A stretch of 64,000 nucleotides of DNA from Lacinutrix sp. (GTDB taxonomy: Bacteria > Bacteroidota > Bacteroidia > Flavobacteriales > Flavobacteriaceae): NCBI RefSeq assembly GCF_029238095.1, contig NZ_JAQWGS010000027.1, positions 1-64,000 on the forward strand, read 5' to 3'. The first letter of the stretch is position 1, and each line of letters starts with the position of its first letter. Below, one piece after another: positions 28,782 to 38,519 of this stretch. The notes beneath the pieces are model-generated. The model searched no databases. It was not told the DNA's origin and was given only the letters and a program-made list of their open reading frames with translations. Both the position numbers and the translations under genes were made by a program.

Positions 28782-29483
28782 TTAAGTAATTAAGTTTTCG
28801 TCTGCAAAACTAAAGTATGCGTTTTCTGTAATTATTAAATGATCAAGGACTTTAATGTCTAAACTCTGTCCTGCAGTTTTTAATTTTGTTGTTAAATCTT
28901 TATCGGCTTGACTTGGTTTTAAAGTTCCAGAAGGATGGTTATAAACTAGAATAATAGCTGTTGCACTAACTTCTAATGCTGTTTTTAGAGCCAAACGCAC
29001 ATCTACTAAAGTACCAGTAATACCTCCTTTGCTGAGCTGATTTTTCTGGATAACCTTATTAGAATTATTTAAATAAACAATCCAAAATTCTTCATGTGCT
29101 AAGTCTCCAATTACAGGTTGCATCAACTCAAAAACCGAAACGTTTGATGTAATTTTTTTGCGTTCTAAAGCATCAGCTCCTCTTCTTCGTCTTCCTAACT
29201 CTAATGCTGCAATAATAGATATGGCTTTGGCTTCACCAATCCCTTTAAATGCTGTAAGTTGTTTAATAGATAGTTTTCCTAATTCGCTTAAGTTATTATC
29301 TGTACTCGCTAAAATACGCTTAGATAACGCTACTGCACTTTCTGCCTTAGTTCCAGAACCTATTAAAATAGCTACAAGCTCAGCATCGCTTAAAGCGGCT
29401 TTGCCTTTATCTCTTAGTTTCTCTCTTGGCTGGTCGTGTTGCGACCAGTTTTTTATTGAAAATGAAGCGCCTTTTTCTGTCAT
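28782..29483 (-). CDS. radC: RadC-like JAB1/MPN domain protein with altered zinc site
   Basis: A 233-residue RadC homologue. A UPF0758 N-terminal helix-hairpin-helix region (RDKGKAALSDAELVAILIG, FKGIGEAKAISIIAALELG) precedes a JAMM domain (residues ~120-230). Glu131/132, His183, Ser191 and Asp194 fit the metal-site pattern. However, the first ligand of the usual HNHPSG motif is Tyr181 (codon TAT, 28943-28941). RadC function in repair is not established even in model bacteria. The C-terminal DHLIITENAYFSFADE is typical for flavobacteria. Confidence 0.88.
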   Translation of the reverse strand: MTEKGASFSIKNWSQHDQPREKLRDKGKAALSDAELVAILIGSGTKAESAVALSKRILASTDNNLSELGKLSIKQLTAFKGIGEAKAISIIAALELGRRRRGADALERKKITSNVSVFELMQPVIGDLAHEEFWIVYLNNSNKVIQKNQLSKGGITGTLVDVRLALKTALEVSATAIILVYNHPSGTLKPSQADKDLTTKLKTAGQSLDIKVLDHLIITENAYFSFADENLIT

Positions 29484-29540
29484 CTAGTAAATATAAAAAT
29501 TGTAAATTTATAAATCGTTAATCTAAATTAGTAATTGCTT

Positions 29541-30134
29541 TTGAAATATCCACCAAAACACCATCAAGATAACGATAGAAATCACATAATAGAAGTGATT
29601 AAAACCTATCCTTTAGCAACTATAATATCGGTTAAAAATAATGAGCCTTTAATTACACATTTACCTTTAATTTTTAAAGATGATAAGCTTGTTGGACACA
29701 TAGACATCTACAATCCACAAACCCAATTACTAAAAGACAATAACAACATAACTATTCTATTTTATGGCCCACAATGTTATATTTCGCCAAGTATTTACAC
29801 AACTACACAGTTACCAACCTGGAACTATATTCGCGTGCATTTAAAAGGAAAAGTGAATGCAATAGAAAGTACAGAAGCTTTAAAGGCATCGCTAATAAGT
29901 ATGACCGAATTTTTAGAAGCACCAGACCACAAATACACTTTAGAGGCTAATAATCCTAGATTAGATGCTAACCTCAACTATATAAAACTTTTTGAAATTA
30001 CTATTGATACTTGGGAAGGTAAATTTAAACTCTCGCAAGACAAACACCCAAAAGACATAGAAAATGCGAGAGCCGAATTGGTTCGTGCTAACCAAGAAAA
30101 TGTTAAGGCATTTTTGGATGGTGTTTTTAGCTAA
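29541..30134 (+). CDS. PaiB-like FMN-binding protein
   Basis: A member of the PaiB/FMN-binding negative transcriptional regulator family, about 197 residues. It shows the N-terminal YPPKHHQDNDRN, the central LPTWNYIRVHLKG and the C-terminal GKFKLSQDKHPKD that marks the family. No ATG is available: both candidates are TTG (29535, used by the track, or 29541). I prefer 29541, giving (M)KYPPKHHQ, as PaiB proteins start close to this point. Despite its name the family is a flavin split-barrel fold, and its function here is unknown. Confidence 0.8.
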   Translation: MKYPPKHHQDNDRNHIIEVIKTYPLATIISVKNNEPLITHLPLIFKDDKLVGHIDIYNPQTQLLKDNNNITILFYGPQCYISPSIYTTTQLPTWNYIRVHLKGKVNAIESTEALKASLISMTEFLEAPDHKYTLEANNPRLDANLNYIKLFEITIDTWEGKFKLSQDKHPKDIENARAELVRANQENVKAFLDGVFS

Positions 30135-30160
30135 AACTTAGTTTGATTTTCTAAAAAAGA

Positions 30161-30340
30161 TTAAGAACTTAGTCTCAATGAATAAAATATTACTACAATT
30201 ATTAGAGCAAAAACCACAATAAATGTTAAAATCAGGTTGTAAAGTATTTGATTAAAACCTTCAGAAAAATATTTAGTTTTTTTAGGCTTCTCTCCTGTTA
30301 TCTTATAAATAATATAGAAGAATCCAAAACGTATTGCCAT
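30161..30340 (-). CDS. Small membrane protein, possibly with a frameshifted 5' end
   Basis: A 59-residue ORF (MAIRFGFFYIIYKITGEKPKK...), too short for the ORF track, with an amphipathic start and a strong C-terminal helix (LILTFIVVFALIIVVIFYSL). The same frame continues upstream without an ATG. A second ATG at 30393 (MLNNQRNPF) lies in another frame, and adding one T in the six-base run (30365-30370, A on plus) would join them into about 77 residues. So it is either a short gene or one broken by a homopolymer indel. It fills the 280-base gap between the PaiB-like gene and mpl. Confidence 0.45.
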   Translation of the reverse strand: MAIRFGFFYIIYKITGEKPKKTKYFSEGFNQILYNLILTFIVVFALIIVVIFYSLRLSS

Positions 30341-30414
30341 TCCAATAACAGATGAAATTATACTAAAAAAGGATTTCTTTGATTATTCAGCATTAATTAA
30401 TTTATAGATAAACC

Positions 30415-31770
30415 TTAACCAACCAACTTCTTCAAAGCCTCAAAATCCAAACCTCCATAATTTCCAGAACTCATCAACAACAAAGCTTTATCATCAAAAT
30501 TCTGAGAGAATAAAAAGTCTTTAAATGCTTCAGGATTGGTATAAATAATTAAATCGTCTCTCTGGAAAGCATTAGCAATTTGCTCGTGTGTTACTGCTTC
30601 CAATTTTTTAATTTCTACAGCATGAGGAGAATAAAAAACCACTGCAACGTCTGCTGCATCTAGTGCGCCTTTATATTCCTTTAAAAACTCAGCATTTAAA
30701 CTACTGTAAGTATGTAGTTCTAAACAAGCAACTAAAGTTCTATTTTGGTATTGTTCTTTTACAGCATTTGTAGTAGCTTCAACCTTACTTGGTGAATGTG
30801 CAAAATCTTTGTAAGCGACACTAGTTTTGCTTTCGGCTATTTTTTCTAAACGTTTACTTGCACCTTTAAAAGTTGAAATGGCCTCGTAAAAATCGTCTTC
30901 ATCAATTCCCATGTGTTGGCAAATCCATTTTGCGCCAGCCAAATTATTTAAATTGTGTTTCCCAAAAACTTCAATTGGCAAAGGTCCTTCTGGTGTTTCT
31001 AAAAGTGTTTCTCCATCTTCAACTGTATAGTCTGGAGTTTGGTATGCTAATTTTCTTATTGGGTTTTCGCTGGCTTCCACTACGCGTTTTACCTCATCAT
31101 CTTCTTCGTTATAATTAATGCTTCCACCTTGTACAACAGAGTCTACAAAAATACTAAACTGCTCTACATAGTTTTCGTAAGTAGGAAACACATTAATATG
31201 ATCCCAAGCAATGCCACTTAATAGGGCAATATTTGGTTTATAAAGGTGAAATTTTGGTCGTCTGTCTATTGGTGAACTTAAATACTCATCGCCTTCAAGC
31301 ACAATAAAGTCGTTCTCTTCCGTAAGTTTTACCATAACATCAAAACCTTCTAATTGTGCACCAACCATATAATCGACATCGCGATTGTGATAATGCATCA
31401 CGTGTAAAATCATAGACGTAATGGTTGTTTTTCCATGGCTTCCACCAATAACCACTCTCGTTTTATGTTTAGATTGTTCGTATAAAAACTCTGGATAGCT
31501 GTAAATTTTTAAGCCTAATTCTTGGGCTTTTAACAATTCTGGATTATCTGCTTTTGCATGCATACCTAAAACAATAGCATCTAAACTAGATGTTATTTTC
31601 TCTGGAAACCAACCAAAAGCTTTTGGTAATAATCCTTTTGCTTCTAATCTTGATTTTGAAGGCTCGAAAACTGTATCGTCGCTTCCTGTAACTTGGTAAC
31701 CTTTATTGTGTAAAGCTAAGGCAAGGTTGTGCATGGCACTACCACCAATCGCTATAAAATGTACATTCAT
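30415..31770 (-). CDS. mpl: UDP-MurNAc:tripeptide ligase Mpl
   Basis: A 451-residue Mur-ligase-family enzyme that attaches recycled L-Ala-gamma-D-Glu-meso-Dap to UDP-MurNAc in peptidoglycan recycling. A Rossmann start HFIAIGGSAMHNLALAL is followed by the ATP-binding loop GGSHGKTT (109-116), the central-domain motif DEYLSS and the C-terminal CLELHTYSSLN. The GSAMHNLA signature separates Mpl from MurC. Its downstream neighbour is the small membrane ORF. Confidence 0.9.
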   Translation of the reverse strand: MNVHFIAIGGSAMHNLALALHNKGYQVTGSDDTVFEPSKSRLEAKGLLPKAFGWFPEKITSSLDAIVLGMHAKADNPELLKAQELGLKIYSYPEFLYEQSKHKTRVVIGGSHGKTTITSMILHVMHYHNRDVDYMVGAQLEGFDVMVKLTEENDFIVLEGDEYLSSPIDRRPKFHLYKPNIALLSGIAWDHINVFPTYENYVEQFSIFVDSVVQGGSINYNEEDDEVKRVVEASENPIRKLAYQTPDYTVEDGETLLETPEGPLPIEVFGKHNLNNLAGAKWICQHMGIDEDDFYEAISTFKGASKRLEKIAESKTSVAYKDFAHSPSKVEATTNAVKEQYQNRTLVACLELHTYSSLNAEFLKEYKGALDAADVAVVFYSPHAVEIKKLEAVTHEQIANAFQRDDLIIYTNPEAFKDFLFSQNFDDKALLLMSSGNYGGLDFEALKKLVG

Positions 31771-31842
31771 GTTTTAATGTTGAAGATGATTCAAAGATAG
31801 TTTTTTGGTACGAATTTTAGGAATATTCCCAGAGAAAAACAA

Positions 31843-32793
31843 TCAATGTAACGTTTCTTTAAATTCCTTAAAAACATCAATTTCTGGCAAATCAGTAATC
31901 GCTTTATCAATCCAAATTAACGCTTCATCTTTATCTTTTTTATGCTTATAAATTTGTGCTAATCTATAATAAGCCCAAGCTTTTGGAACACCATCTTGTG
32001 AGCTATAATTATCGATATAAACTTTTAAACAAAACTCACCTTTTTCTAGTTGTACATTGTAATCTGCACACACTTTTCCTATTTGGTAGTGCATGGCATT
32101 ACGTTTATGTTTTACATGTGCTGCTTCAAGATTAGAAATTGCTTTTATAGATTTTCCTTCTTTCTCGTAGAATTTAGTCAACTTATCGTAACAGGTTATG
32201 GAGCCTCCTTCCTTAATGGCTAGCTTGTAGAATTTTTCGGCTAATTCAGGTTCTTTATCGTATTCGTAAATATAACCTTTTGCCAAATAACCATCTACTT
32301 TAGACAATTTTTCAAGCTCGTTAGCATATTTAAAACTTTTACTTTTACTGCCACCAATAATACCTGGTAGTTGCATATATAATTCTACCAAAGCCCAACG
32401 TGTATCTACGTGGTTTGGGTCGAGTTGTGCAGCTTTTAAAAAGGCTTCTTTTACATCACCAATAATCCCTATCGCTCTAATTTTAGTCACATTTAATGCT
32501 TTCATTCCTAAAGCACCTCCATATTTGTAATGAAAATTAGCTTCAGTAGGTTTGGCTTCAACTAACAGCTTGTATTGTGTTATGGCTTCGTCCCATTTTT
32601 TTTGATATCCAAAAGCATCACCAAGTAATTCAGTTGCTTGAATATTATCAGGATTATTATTTACAAAAGGAATAAGCACTTTTTCTGCTTTATAAAATTG
32701 CTTACTTTCAATTAATTTTTGTGCTTCAGTAAGGCTTGTTTGCCCAATCAAAAAGAGCGGAAAAAACACTAAACCTAATACGATTTTTTTCAT
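31843..32793 (-). CDS. Secreted tetratricopeptide-repeat protein
   Basis: A 316-residue protein with a signal peptide (MKKIVLGLVFFPLFLIG). It is then built of helical repeats, including TPR-like units NPDNIQATELLGDAFGYQKKWDEAITQYK and PTEANFHYKYGGALG. It probably is a periplasmic scaffold, as is typical for this family, but the partner is unknown. It stands alone, with a spacer of about 240 bases upstream towards 33035. Confidence 0.75.
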   Translation of the reverse strand: MKKIVLGLVFFPLFLIGQTSLTEAQKLIESKQFYKAEKVLIPFVNNNPDNIQATELLGDAFGYQKKWDEAITQYKLLVEAKPTEANFHYKYGGALGMKALNVTKIRAIGIIGDVKEAFLKAAQLDPNHVDTRWALVELYMQLPGIIGGSKSKSFKYANELEKLSKVDGYLAKGYIYEYDKEPELAEKFYKLAIKEGGSITCYDKLTKFYEKEGKSIKAISNLEAAHVKHKRNAMHYQIGKVCADYNVQLEKGEFCLKVYIDNYSSQDGVPKAWAYYRLAQIYKHKKDKDEALIWIDKAITDLPEIDVFKEFKETLH

Positions 32794-33034
32794 AATTTAT
32801 AAGTTAATACAAAAATAATAATCTATTTGTATTGTTTTTGATTTTGTATCAAAAAATGTTCCGCTAACATTTAAGTTAGCGTATCTTTAAAATGTTATTA
32901 CTTTAAAAAAAGGAAACTAAAATAAAAGGTTACTTTTAAAACTGCTTAGTTTACTCATTGAAACGACTACATTACGTATTTAGTGTTTTGTTGAACATAC
33001 TTTGCTATTAAATTGCTTCAAAAAATTGATTACA

Positions 33035-34159
33035 ATGAACAAATTAGCGACTATATTAATGATTATTCTCTTTGCCAACACTTCGCTTTCTCAAAACAAC
33101 AACTATTCCAAATTATGGAGTGACGTTGAAAATTTTGAAGTTGAAGGTCTACCAAAATCTGCTTTAAAAGTTTTAGAGAAAATAGAGACTATTGCAAAAG
33201 CCGAAAATAATGCACCACAGCTTATTAAAATAATGCTCTTTAAAAGTAAGTTTATGCTTACTCTAGAAGAGGATGCGCAGCTTAATATTATAAATGCGTT
33301 TAGAGCAGAAATTAAAGTAAGCCAAGCACCAACTAAAAACGTGTTAGAAAACATTCTAGCCACTTTATATTGGCAATATTTTCAGCAAAACCGATGGAAA
33401 TTTTATAATCGTACAAAAACTAACGAGAAAGTAGACACGGTAGATTTTAGAACTTGGGATTTAGAAACCTTATTTGAAGAAGTACACACGCATTATAAAA
33501 ATTCTCTAGACAACGGATTGATTTTACAGCAAACCAGTTTAGAAAATTTTGATGTTGTTATAGATAAACAAAAAGATTCTAGAATTTATAGACCAACACT
33601 TTTCGATTTTTTAGCACACAATGCGCTTATATTCTATAAACATCAAGAAAGTAAAATCACAAGACCTGCTTATAAGTTTAGTATCGATGATGCTGCTTAC
33701 CTCTCGCCTGCTAATGAATATGCTAGGTTAAAAATAAAATCTAAAGACACGTTATCTCTAGAGTTAAATGCTATAAAATTATATCAAGATTTAATTAAAT
33801 TCCATTTAAAAGACAAAGCGCCTTACGCACTGGCAGACGCTAATAAAGAACGCTTAGATTTTGTAAAACAACATGCTACATTTAAAGCTAAAGATTCGGT
33901 TTACATTGCTGCACTTGAAGCTGAAATAGAAAAACATAATAAACACGAAGTCTCTACTTTATATGCTTTTAAATTAGCTTCAATTTTAAAGACTCAAGGT
34001 ATTTCTTACAAAGCTGAAACCAATGCAGAAGTACGTTGGAAAATTAAAAAAGCGATTGCTATTTGCGATGCAGCTATTTCAAAATCCAGTATACTTATAG
34101 GTCACTTCTTCTGCGATACCAAAAACATTAGAACACAACCAAGGAATAAACGCATTTAA
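33035..34159 (+). pseudogene. Truncated alpha-2-macroglobulin-like gene (N-terminal part)
   Basis: From ATG 33035 the ORF has a signal peptide (MNKLATILMIILFANTSLSQ) and then matches the N-terminal helical region of the large Bacteroidetes alpha-2-macroglobulin-like proteins (KLWSDVENFEVEGLPKSALKV and NNAPQLIKIMLFKSKFMLTLEEDA). I recognise this from memory; full-length members run to well over 1,500 residues. Homology ends near residue 348 (ISKS, ~34080). The last ~25 residues are antisense to an opposing gene fragment. The macroglobulin and thioester parts are not in the window, so this is probably a pseudogene made by deletion. Confidence 0.7.
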
Positions 34160-34309
34160 TGCTTCAAATGGATATTTAAAAATTACATACCAATATGGAA
34201 ATGCTCCATTATTTTGAAAACATATAAATAGTATGAAATAGATAAAAAGAAATCTAAAACCTATTTTTTGAAATTTTGACCATTGAGGTGCTAAGTTTTC
34301 AATTTTCAT
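34079..34309 (-). pseudogene. N-terminal fragment of a DoxX-like membrane protein
   Basis: A 76-residue minus-strand ORF beginning MKIENLAPQWSKFQKIGF, with one membrane segment (FLFIYFILFICF) and a conserved-looking end (FGIAEEVTYKYTGF). It resembles the start of flavobacterial DoxX/heme-exporter-like membrane proteins, in which a GDTTYDY stretch follows at this point. That resemblance is from memory. It stops at the same place where the opposing macroglobulin-like gene loses homology, so both were cut by one event. Confidence 0.5.
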
Positions 34310-34449
34310 GTAAAGTTTAATATTTATTAAACCTAAAAATAATGAAAATATAATTATTTAGAATATTAAAATAACTGTTCGTGATTATTTTAGATTTTAA
34401 TATCTTTAACATATTGTATTTATTTTTAATTAAAAAAACGATTTAGAAT

Positions 34450-34899
34450 ATGTTACTTTATAAAAAAACACAATACGGAAAACTAGTTATAATAATATTA
34501 ACTGTTGTGGTAATTTCTATTCTAACACCTTTTATTCTACAATCTGGAGACAACCCAATATCATGGTTTTATTTAGCCTCTATTGTATTACTCTTACTTT
34601 TAGTTGCCTTAACATTTTACAAATTGACTATTACAATAGATCATGAAAAAATAGAAGCTAAATTTGGCATAGGTTTACTTAAACGTTCACTAAAAATTAA
34701 AGATATTAATTATGATTCTATAGAAAGCATTAAAGTACCTGCTCTTTATGGAATTGGTATTAGATTAACACCTCATGGCTGGTTATATAATGTAAGTATT
34801 GGAAATGCTATTAAAATAAAATCTAACAATAAAACGTTTTTTGTAGGTACGGAAGATTTTAAAACCATTCATTCAGTTTTACTGAAGCTTAAAAAATAA
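34450..34899 (+). CDS. Membrane protein with bacterial PH-like domain
   Basis: A 149-residue protein that I do not recognise in detail. Two membrane segments (VIIILTVVVISILTPFIL and FYLASIVLLLLLVALTFY) are followed by a C-terminal ~80-residue beta domain (ITIDHEKIEAKFGIGLLKRSLKIKDI) with the layout of bacterial PH-like (DUF304-type) domains. Function unknown. It is a single-gene unit, ~140 bases after the broken-gene region. Confidence 0.6.
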   Translation: MLLYKKTQYGKLVIIILTVVVISILTPFILQSGDNPISWFYLASIVLLLLLVALTFYKLTITIDHEKIEAKFGIGLLKRSLKIKDINYDSIESIKVPALYGIGIRLTPHGWLYNVSIGNAIKIKSNNKTFFVGTEDFKTIHSVLLKLKK

Positions 34900-35013
34900 T
34901 CTTATCACTTTTAAGTATTCTATTTGTAAATCAATACATTAAATTACAAAATATAAGGTATTGAAGTAGACGTTCCAAAACGATATTCTCAAAATTTTAA
35001 AAAAAATAGAATT

Positions 35014-36009
35014 TTAATTTAAAGCTTCCCAAAGCAAATCTTTAAGTTCTACTAGTCCTTGTTGGGCAACACTTGAAATAAATAAATAAGGTATTGGTAA
35101 TTCGTTATCCAATTCTACTTTAAGCTCAGCTTGTAACTCATCATCTAACATATCGCATTTAGAGATGGCTACAAATCTATCTTTATCTAGCATTTCTGGA
35201 TTATAACGACGTAGTTCGTCTAATAATATATCGTACTGTTTTTTAATATCTGGAGCATCTGCAGGAATTAAAAATAATAAAATAGAGTTACGTTCTATAT
35301 GACGTAAAAAATAATATCCTAAACCTTTACCTTCTGCAGCACCTTCTATAATTCCAGGAATATCTGCCATTACAAAACTCTGGAATTCACGATGCTTTAC
35401 AATTCCTAAATTTGGTTTTAGTGTAGTAAACTCGTAATCTGCAATTTTTGGTTTTGCTGAAGTAACAACAGATAGCAATGTAGATTTTCCTGCATTTGGA
35501 AACCCAACCAATCCAACATCTGCTAATAATTTAAGTTCTAGAGTAATGTCCTTTTCTTCCATTGGAATTCCAGGCTGTGCATAACGTGGTGTTTGGTTTG
35601 TAGAACTTTTAAAATGCCAGTTTCCACGACCTCCTTTTCCGCCTTGCGCTACAATTCTCTCTTCTCCTTCTTCGGTAATCTCAAAAAGCGTCTCGTCGGT
35701 TTCTGTATCTTTAACTACAGTTCCTAAAGGCACCTCTACATACATGTCTTCACCATCTGCTCCTGTACTTCTACCACTACTTCCACTACCTCCATGTCCA
35801 GCACGAATGTGTCTTTTGTATTTTAAGTGTATTAATGTCCAAAGATTAGAGTTTCCTCTTAAAATCACGTGTCCTCCTCGTCCACCATCACCACCATCTG
35901 GTCCACCTTTTGCAAGATATTTCTCGCGATGTAAATGTGTAGAACCTTGACCTCCTTTTCCAGAGCTAACGTGCATTTTTACGTAATCAACAAAATTTCC
36001 TTCTGTCAT
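35014..36009 (-). CDS. obgE: GTPase Obg/CgtA
   Basis: A 331-residue ribosome-associated GTPase. The glycine-rich OBG domain (residues ~5-160, with [15 protein letters not shown] and [16 protein letters not shown]) precedes the G domain with G1 GFPNAGKST (169-177), G3 ADIPGI and G4 SKCD. It acts in 50S maturation and stress responses. No C-terminal OCT domain is present, which is common outside Firmicutes. It follows the HPRT-Adk gene by about 80 bases. Confidence 0.95.
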   Translation of the reverse strand: MTEGNFVDYVKMHVSSGKGGQGSTHLHREKYLAKGGPDGGDGGRGGHVILRGNSNLWTLIHLKYKRHIRAGHGGSGSSGRSTGADGEDMYVEVPLGTVVKDTETDETLFEITEEGEERIVAQGGKGGRGNWHFKSSTNQTPRYAQPGIPMEEKDITLELKLLADVGLVGFPNAGKSTLLSVVTSAKPKIADYEFTTLKPNLGIVKHREFQSFVMADIPGIIEGAAEGKGLGYYFLRHIERNSILLFLIPADAPDIKKQYDILLDELRRYNPEMLDKDRFVAISKCDMLDDELQAELKVELDNELPIPYLFISSVAQQGLVELKDLLWEALN

Positions 36010-36092
36010 TTTTCTAAGTTATAAGTTTAGAGTTATAAGTTAAAAGTTGTTCACTCTAGTACTTACTCAGTTTTTAGTTTCGTTATAAAAAA

Positions 36093-37202
36093 CTATAATT
36101 TATCGATAGCAGCACATAAACGTTCTGTAATGGCTTCAATACTACCAAAACCATCTACACCAAAATATTTATCTTGAGCAGAATAATAATCTTTTAAAAT
36201 AGCTGTTTTTGTATAATACTCTTTAATACGGTTTCTTATAATACTCTCATCTGCATCATCTGATCTTCCACTAGATTTTCCACGTTCAAGGAGTCTTTCA
36301 ACTAGAACTTCATCTTCAACTTCTAAAGCAATCATGGCATTAATTTGAGAGTCTTTACTTTCCATGAGTTTATCTAAAGCTTCTGCTTGTGTATTTGTTC
36401 TTGGAAAACCATCAAAAATAAACCCATTTGCATCAGTATTTTTTTCTACTTCAGCATTCAACATGTCTATGGTTACTTGGTCTGGCACTAACTCGCCTTT
36501 ATCCATATACGATTTAGCTAAAATTCCAAGGGCAGTTTCATTTTTTATATTAAATCTAAATACATCTCCTGTAGAAATATGTACAAGATTATATTTTTCT
36601 TTTAAAAAATTGGCTTGAGTACCTTTACCTGCTCCTGGAGGTCCAAATAATACTAAATTTGTCATGTGTTGCGTTGTTTTTATTTGATATACTTCTGGCA
36701 AGTCTCTTCCTAAACCATCATAATCTAAACCGTAACCAACTATAAATTTATTAGGAATTTCTATACCAACATAATGAATTTTAAAGTCTTTTTTATAAGC
36801 TTCTGGTTTGTAAAACAAGGTTGCTATAAGCAATTGTTTTACACCTTCGTTTTTAAATATTCTGTGAATTTCATGAAGCGTTTTACCTGTATCTATAATA
36901 TCTTCAAGAATAACTACAGTTCTTCCAGTCAAGTCTTGTGTTAAACCTATTAAACGCTGTATATCGTCTGAAGATTTTACACCTTCATAAGATGCTAATT
37001 TAATAAAAGTGACCTCACAAGGTTTTGGGTATTTCTTTACAAAATCGCTAACTACCATAAACGAACCGTTTAAAACACCAATAAACACTGGTATTTCGTC
37101 GCCTAAATCGTTTGCAAGTTCTTCTGCCATTTTAGACACAGCAGCGTCTATTTCTTTAGCAGAAATAAAAGGCTTAAAATATTTGTCGTGCAGCTTAATC
37201 AT
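36093..37202 (-). CDS. Fused hypoxanthine phosphoribosyltransferase-adenylate kinase
   Basis: A 369-residue two-domain protein. Residues 1-175 are a purine phosphoribosyltransferase (MIKLHDKYFKPFISAKEID, PRPP loop VVILEDIIDTGKTL 96-109, GYGLDYDGLGRDLPEVY). Residues 180-369 are adenylate kinase (P-loop GPPGAGKGTQ 187-196, NMP-binding DGFPRT). The linker KTTQH is five residues, and Met180 (ATG 36665-36663) stands exactly where a free Adk begins. So Adk alone could also be made by internal initiation. One reaction salvages hypoxanthine to IMP; the other equilibrates AMP, ADP and ATP. Confidence 0.92.
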   Translation of the reverse strand: MIKLHDKYFKPFISAKEIDAAVSKMAEELANDLGDEIPVFIGVLNGSFMVVSDFVKKYPKPCEVTFIKLASYEGVKSSDDIQRLIGLTQDLTGRTVVILEDIIDTGKTLHEIHRIFKNEGVKQLLIATLFYKPEAYKKDFKIHYVGIEIPNKFIVGYGLDYDGLGRDLPEVYQIKTTQHMTNLVLFGPPGAGKGTQANFLKEKYNLVHISTGDVFRFNIKNETALGILAKSYMDKGELVPDQVTIDMLNAEVEKNTDANGFIFDGFPRTNTQAEALDKLMESKDSQINAMIALEVEDEVLVERLLERGKSSGRSDDADESIIRNRIKEYYTKTAILKDYYSAQDKYFGVDGFGSIEAITERLCAAIDKL

Positions 37203-37362
37203 TATTTTACTTTAAGGAAAGTGGCAAAGATACGTATTTGTTAATCGAAATACGATTTTTGGTTTATCATTTTAGGGCTGATTTATTTTATAAAATGTAT
37301 TTTTGTGTTATATAATATTATTATTTAATAATTAAAAAGTTTACCACTTTTGTGGCAATACA

Positions 37363-38517
37363 ATGAACTATTTCTCTTCAGATTTTAAATTAGGTATTCT
37401 TGGTGGTGGCCAACTAGGCAAAATGATGCTTTACAGCACTAGAAAATTTGATATTCAAACCTATGTATTAGATCCAAATGATGAAGCGCCTTGCAAAATA
37501 GCTTGCAATACATTTATTCAAGGTGATTTAATGGATTTTGATACTGTTTACAACTTTGGTAAACAAGTAGATGTTTTAACTTTTGAAATTGAAAACGTAA
37601 ATGTTGATGCCCTAGAAAAACTTGAAAAAGATGGCATAAAAGTATTTCCTAGTTCAAAGAATTTAAGAGTAATACAGAATAAAGCAAAACAAAAATTATT
37701 TTATTTAGACCATAATTTACCTACTTCAGAGTTTTCTCGATTTGCCTACGCTTCAGAAATTGAAGATGCGGTTTTAAATGGTGGTTTACATTTTCCTTTT
37801 GTTTGGAAGAGTGCACAATTTGGTTACGATGGTAATGGCGTAAAAGTCGTACGCAATTTAAATGATTTAAAAGGATTACCAGCTGGCGAATGTATAGCTG
37901 AGGAACTTATAGATTTTAAAAACGAATTGGCTGTAATTGTTGCTAGAACTCCAGATGGCGATGTTAAAACATATCCTGTTGTAGAAATGGAATTTCATCC
38001 AGAAGCCAACCAAGTAGAATATGTAATTTGTCCTGCAAGAATTACAGATGATGTGGCTAAAAAAGCACAAGATATTGCCTTAAAAGTGTCTCAAGCTTTT
38101 AATCATGTTGGATTGTTGGCAGTAGAGATGTTTCAAACTAAAAATGACGACATTTTAATAAACGAAGTCGCACCAAGACCACATAATTCTGGTCACCAAA
38201 CTATTGAAGCCAGTTACACCTCTCAATTCGAACAGCATATTCGTGCTATTTTAAACTTACCTTTAGGCAAAACCGAAAGTAAAGTTGGTGGCATTATGGT
38301 AAATCTAGTTGGAGCAGAAGGATATACAGGTGATGTTTTATATGAAAACATTGCAGATATTATGAAAATGGAAGGCGTAACACCACATATTTATGGTAAA
38401 AAACAAACCAGACCTTTTCGTAAAATGGGACACGTAACTATAGTAAATGAAAATTTAAATACAGCACGTAAAATTGCTGAAGATGTAAAAAAGACGATTA
38501 AAGTAATAAGTAAATAA
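37363..38517 (+). CDS. purK: 5-(carboxyamino)imidazole ribonucleotide synthase PurK
   Basis: A 384-residue ATP-grasp enzyme that carboxylates AIR to N5-CAIR in purine synthesis. The N-terminal LGILGGGQLGKMMLYSTRKF, the ATP-grasp region PFVWKSAQFGYDGNGVKVV and EVAPRPHNSGHQTIEA are signatures. It lies two bases before purE, so the two enzymes of the step are coupled. Confidence 0.95.
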   Translation: MNYFSSDFKLGILGGGQLGKMMLYSTRKFDIQTYVLDPNDEAPCKIACNTFIQGDLMDFDTVYNFGKQVDVLTFEIENVNVDALEKLEKDGIKVFPSSKNLRVIQNKAKQKLFYLDHNLPTSEFSRFAYASEIEDAVLNGGLHFPFVWKSAQFGYDGNGVKVVRNLNDLKGLPAGECIAEELIDFKNELAVIVARTPDGDVKTYPVVEMEFHPEANQVEYVICPARITDDVAKKAQDIALKVSQAFNHVGLLAVEMFQTKNDDILINEVAPRPHNSGHQTIEASYTSQFEQHIRAILNLPLGKTESKVGGIMVNLVGAEGYTGDVLYENIADIMKMEGVTPHIYGKKQTRPFRKMGHVTIVNENLNTARKIAEDVKKTIKVISK

Positions 38518-38519
38518 TT

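Noticed and set aside
36663-36665. A separate adenylate kinase gene starting at Met180
   Set aside because: The reading frame is continuous with the phosphoribosyltransferase and no stop codon separates them, so the fused product is primary; internal initiation remains possible.
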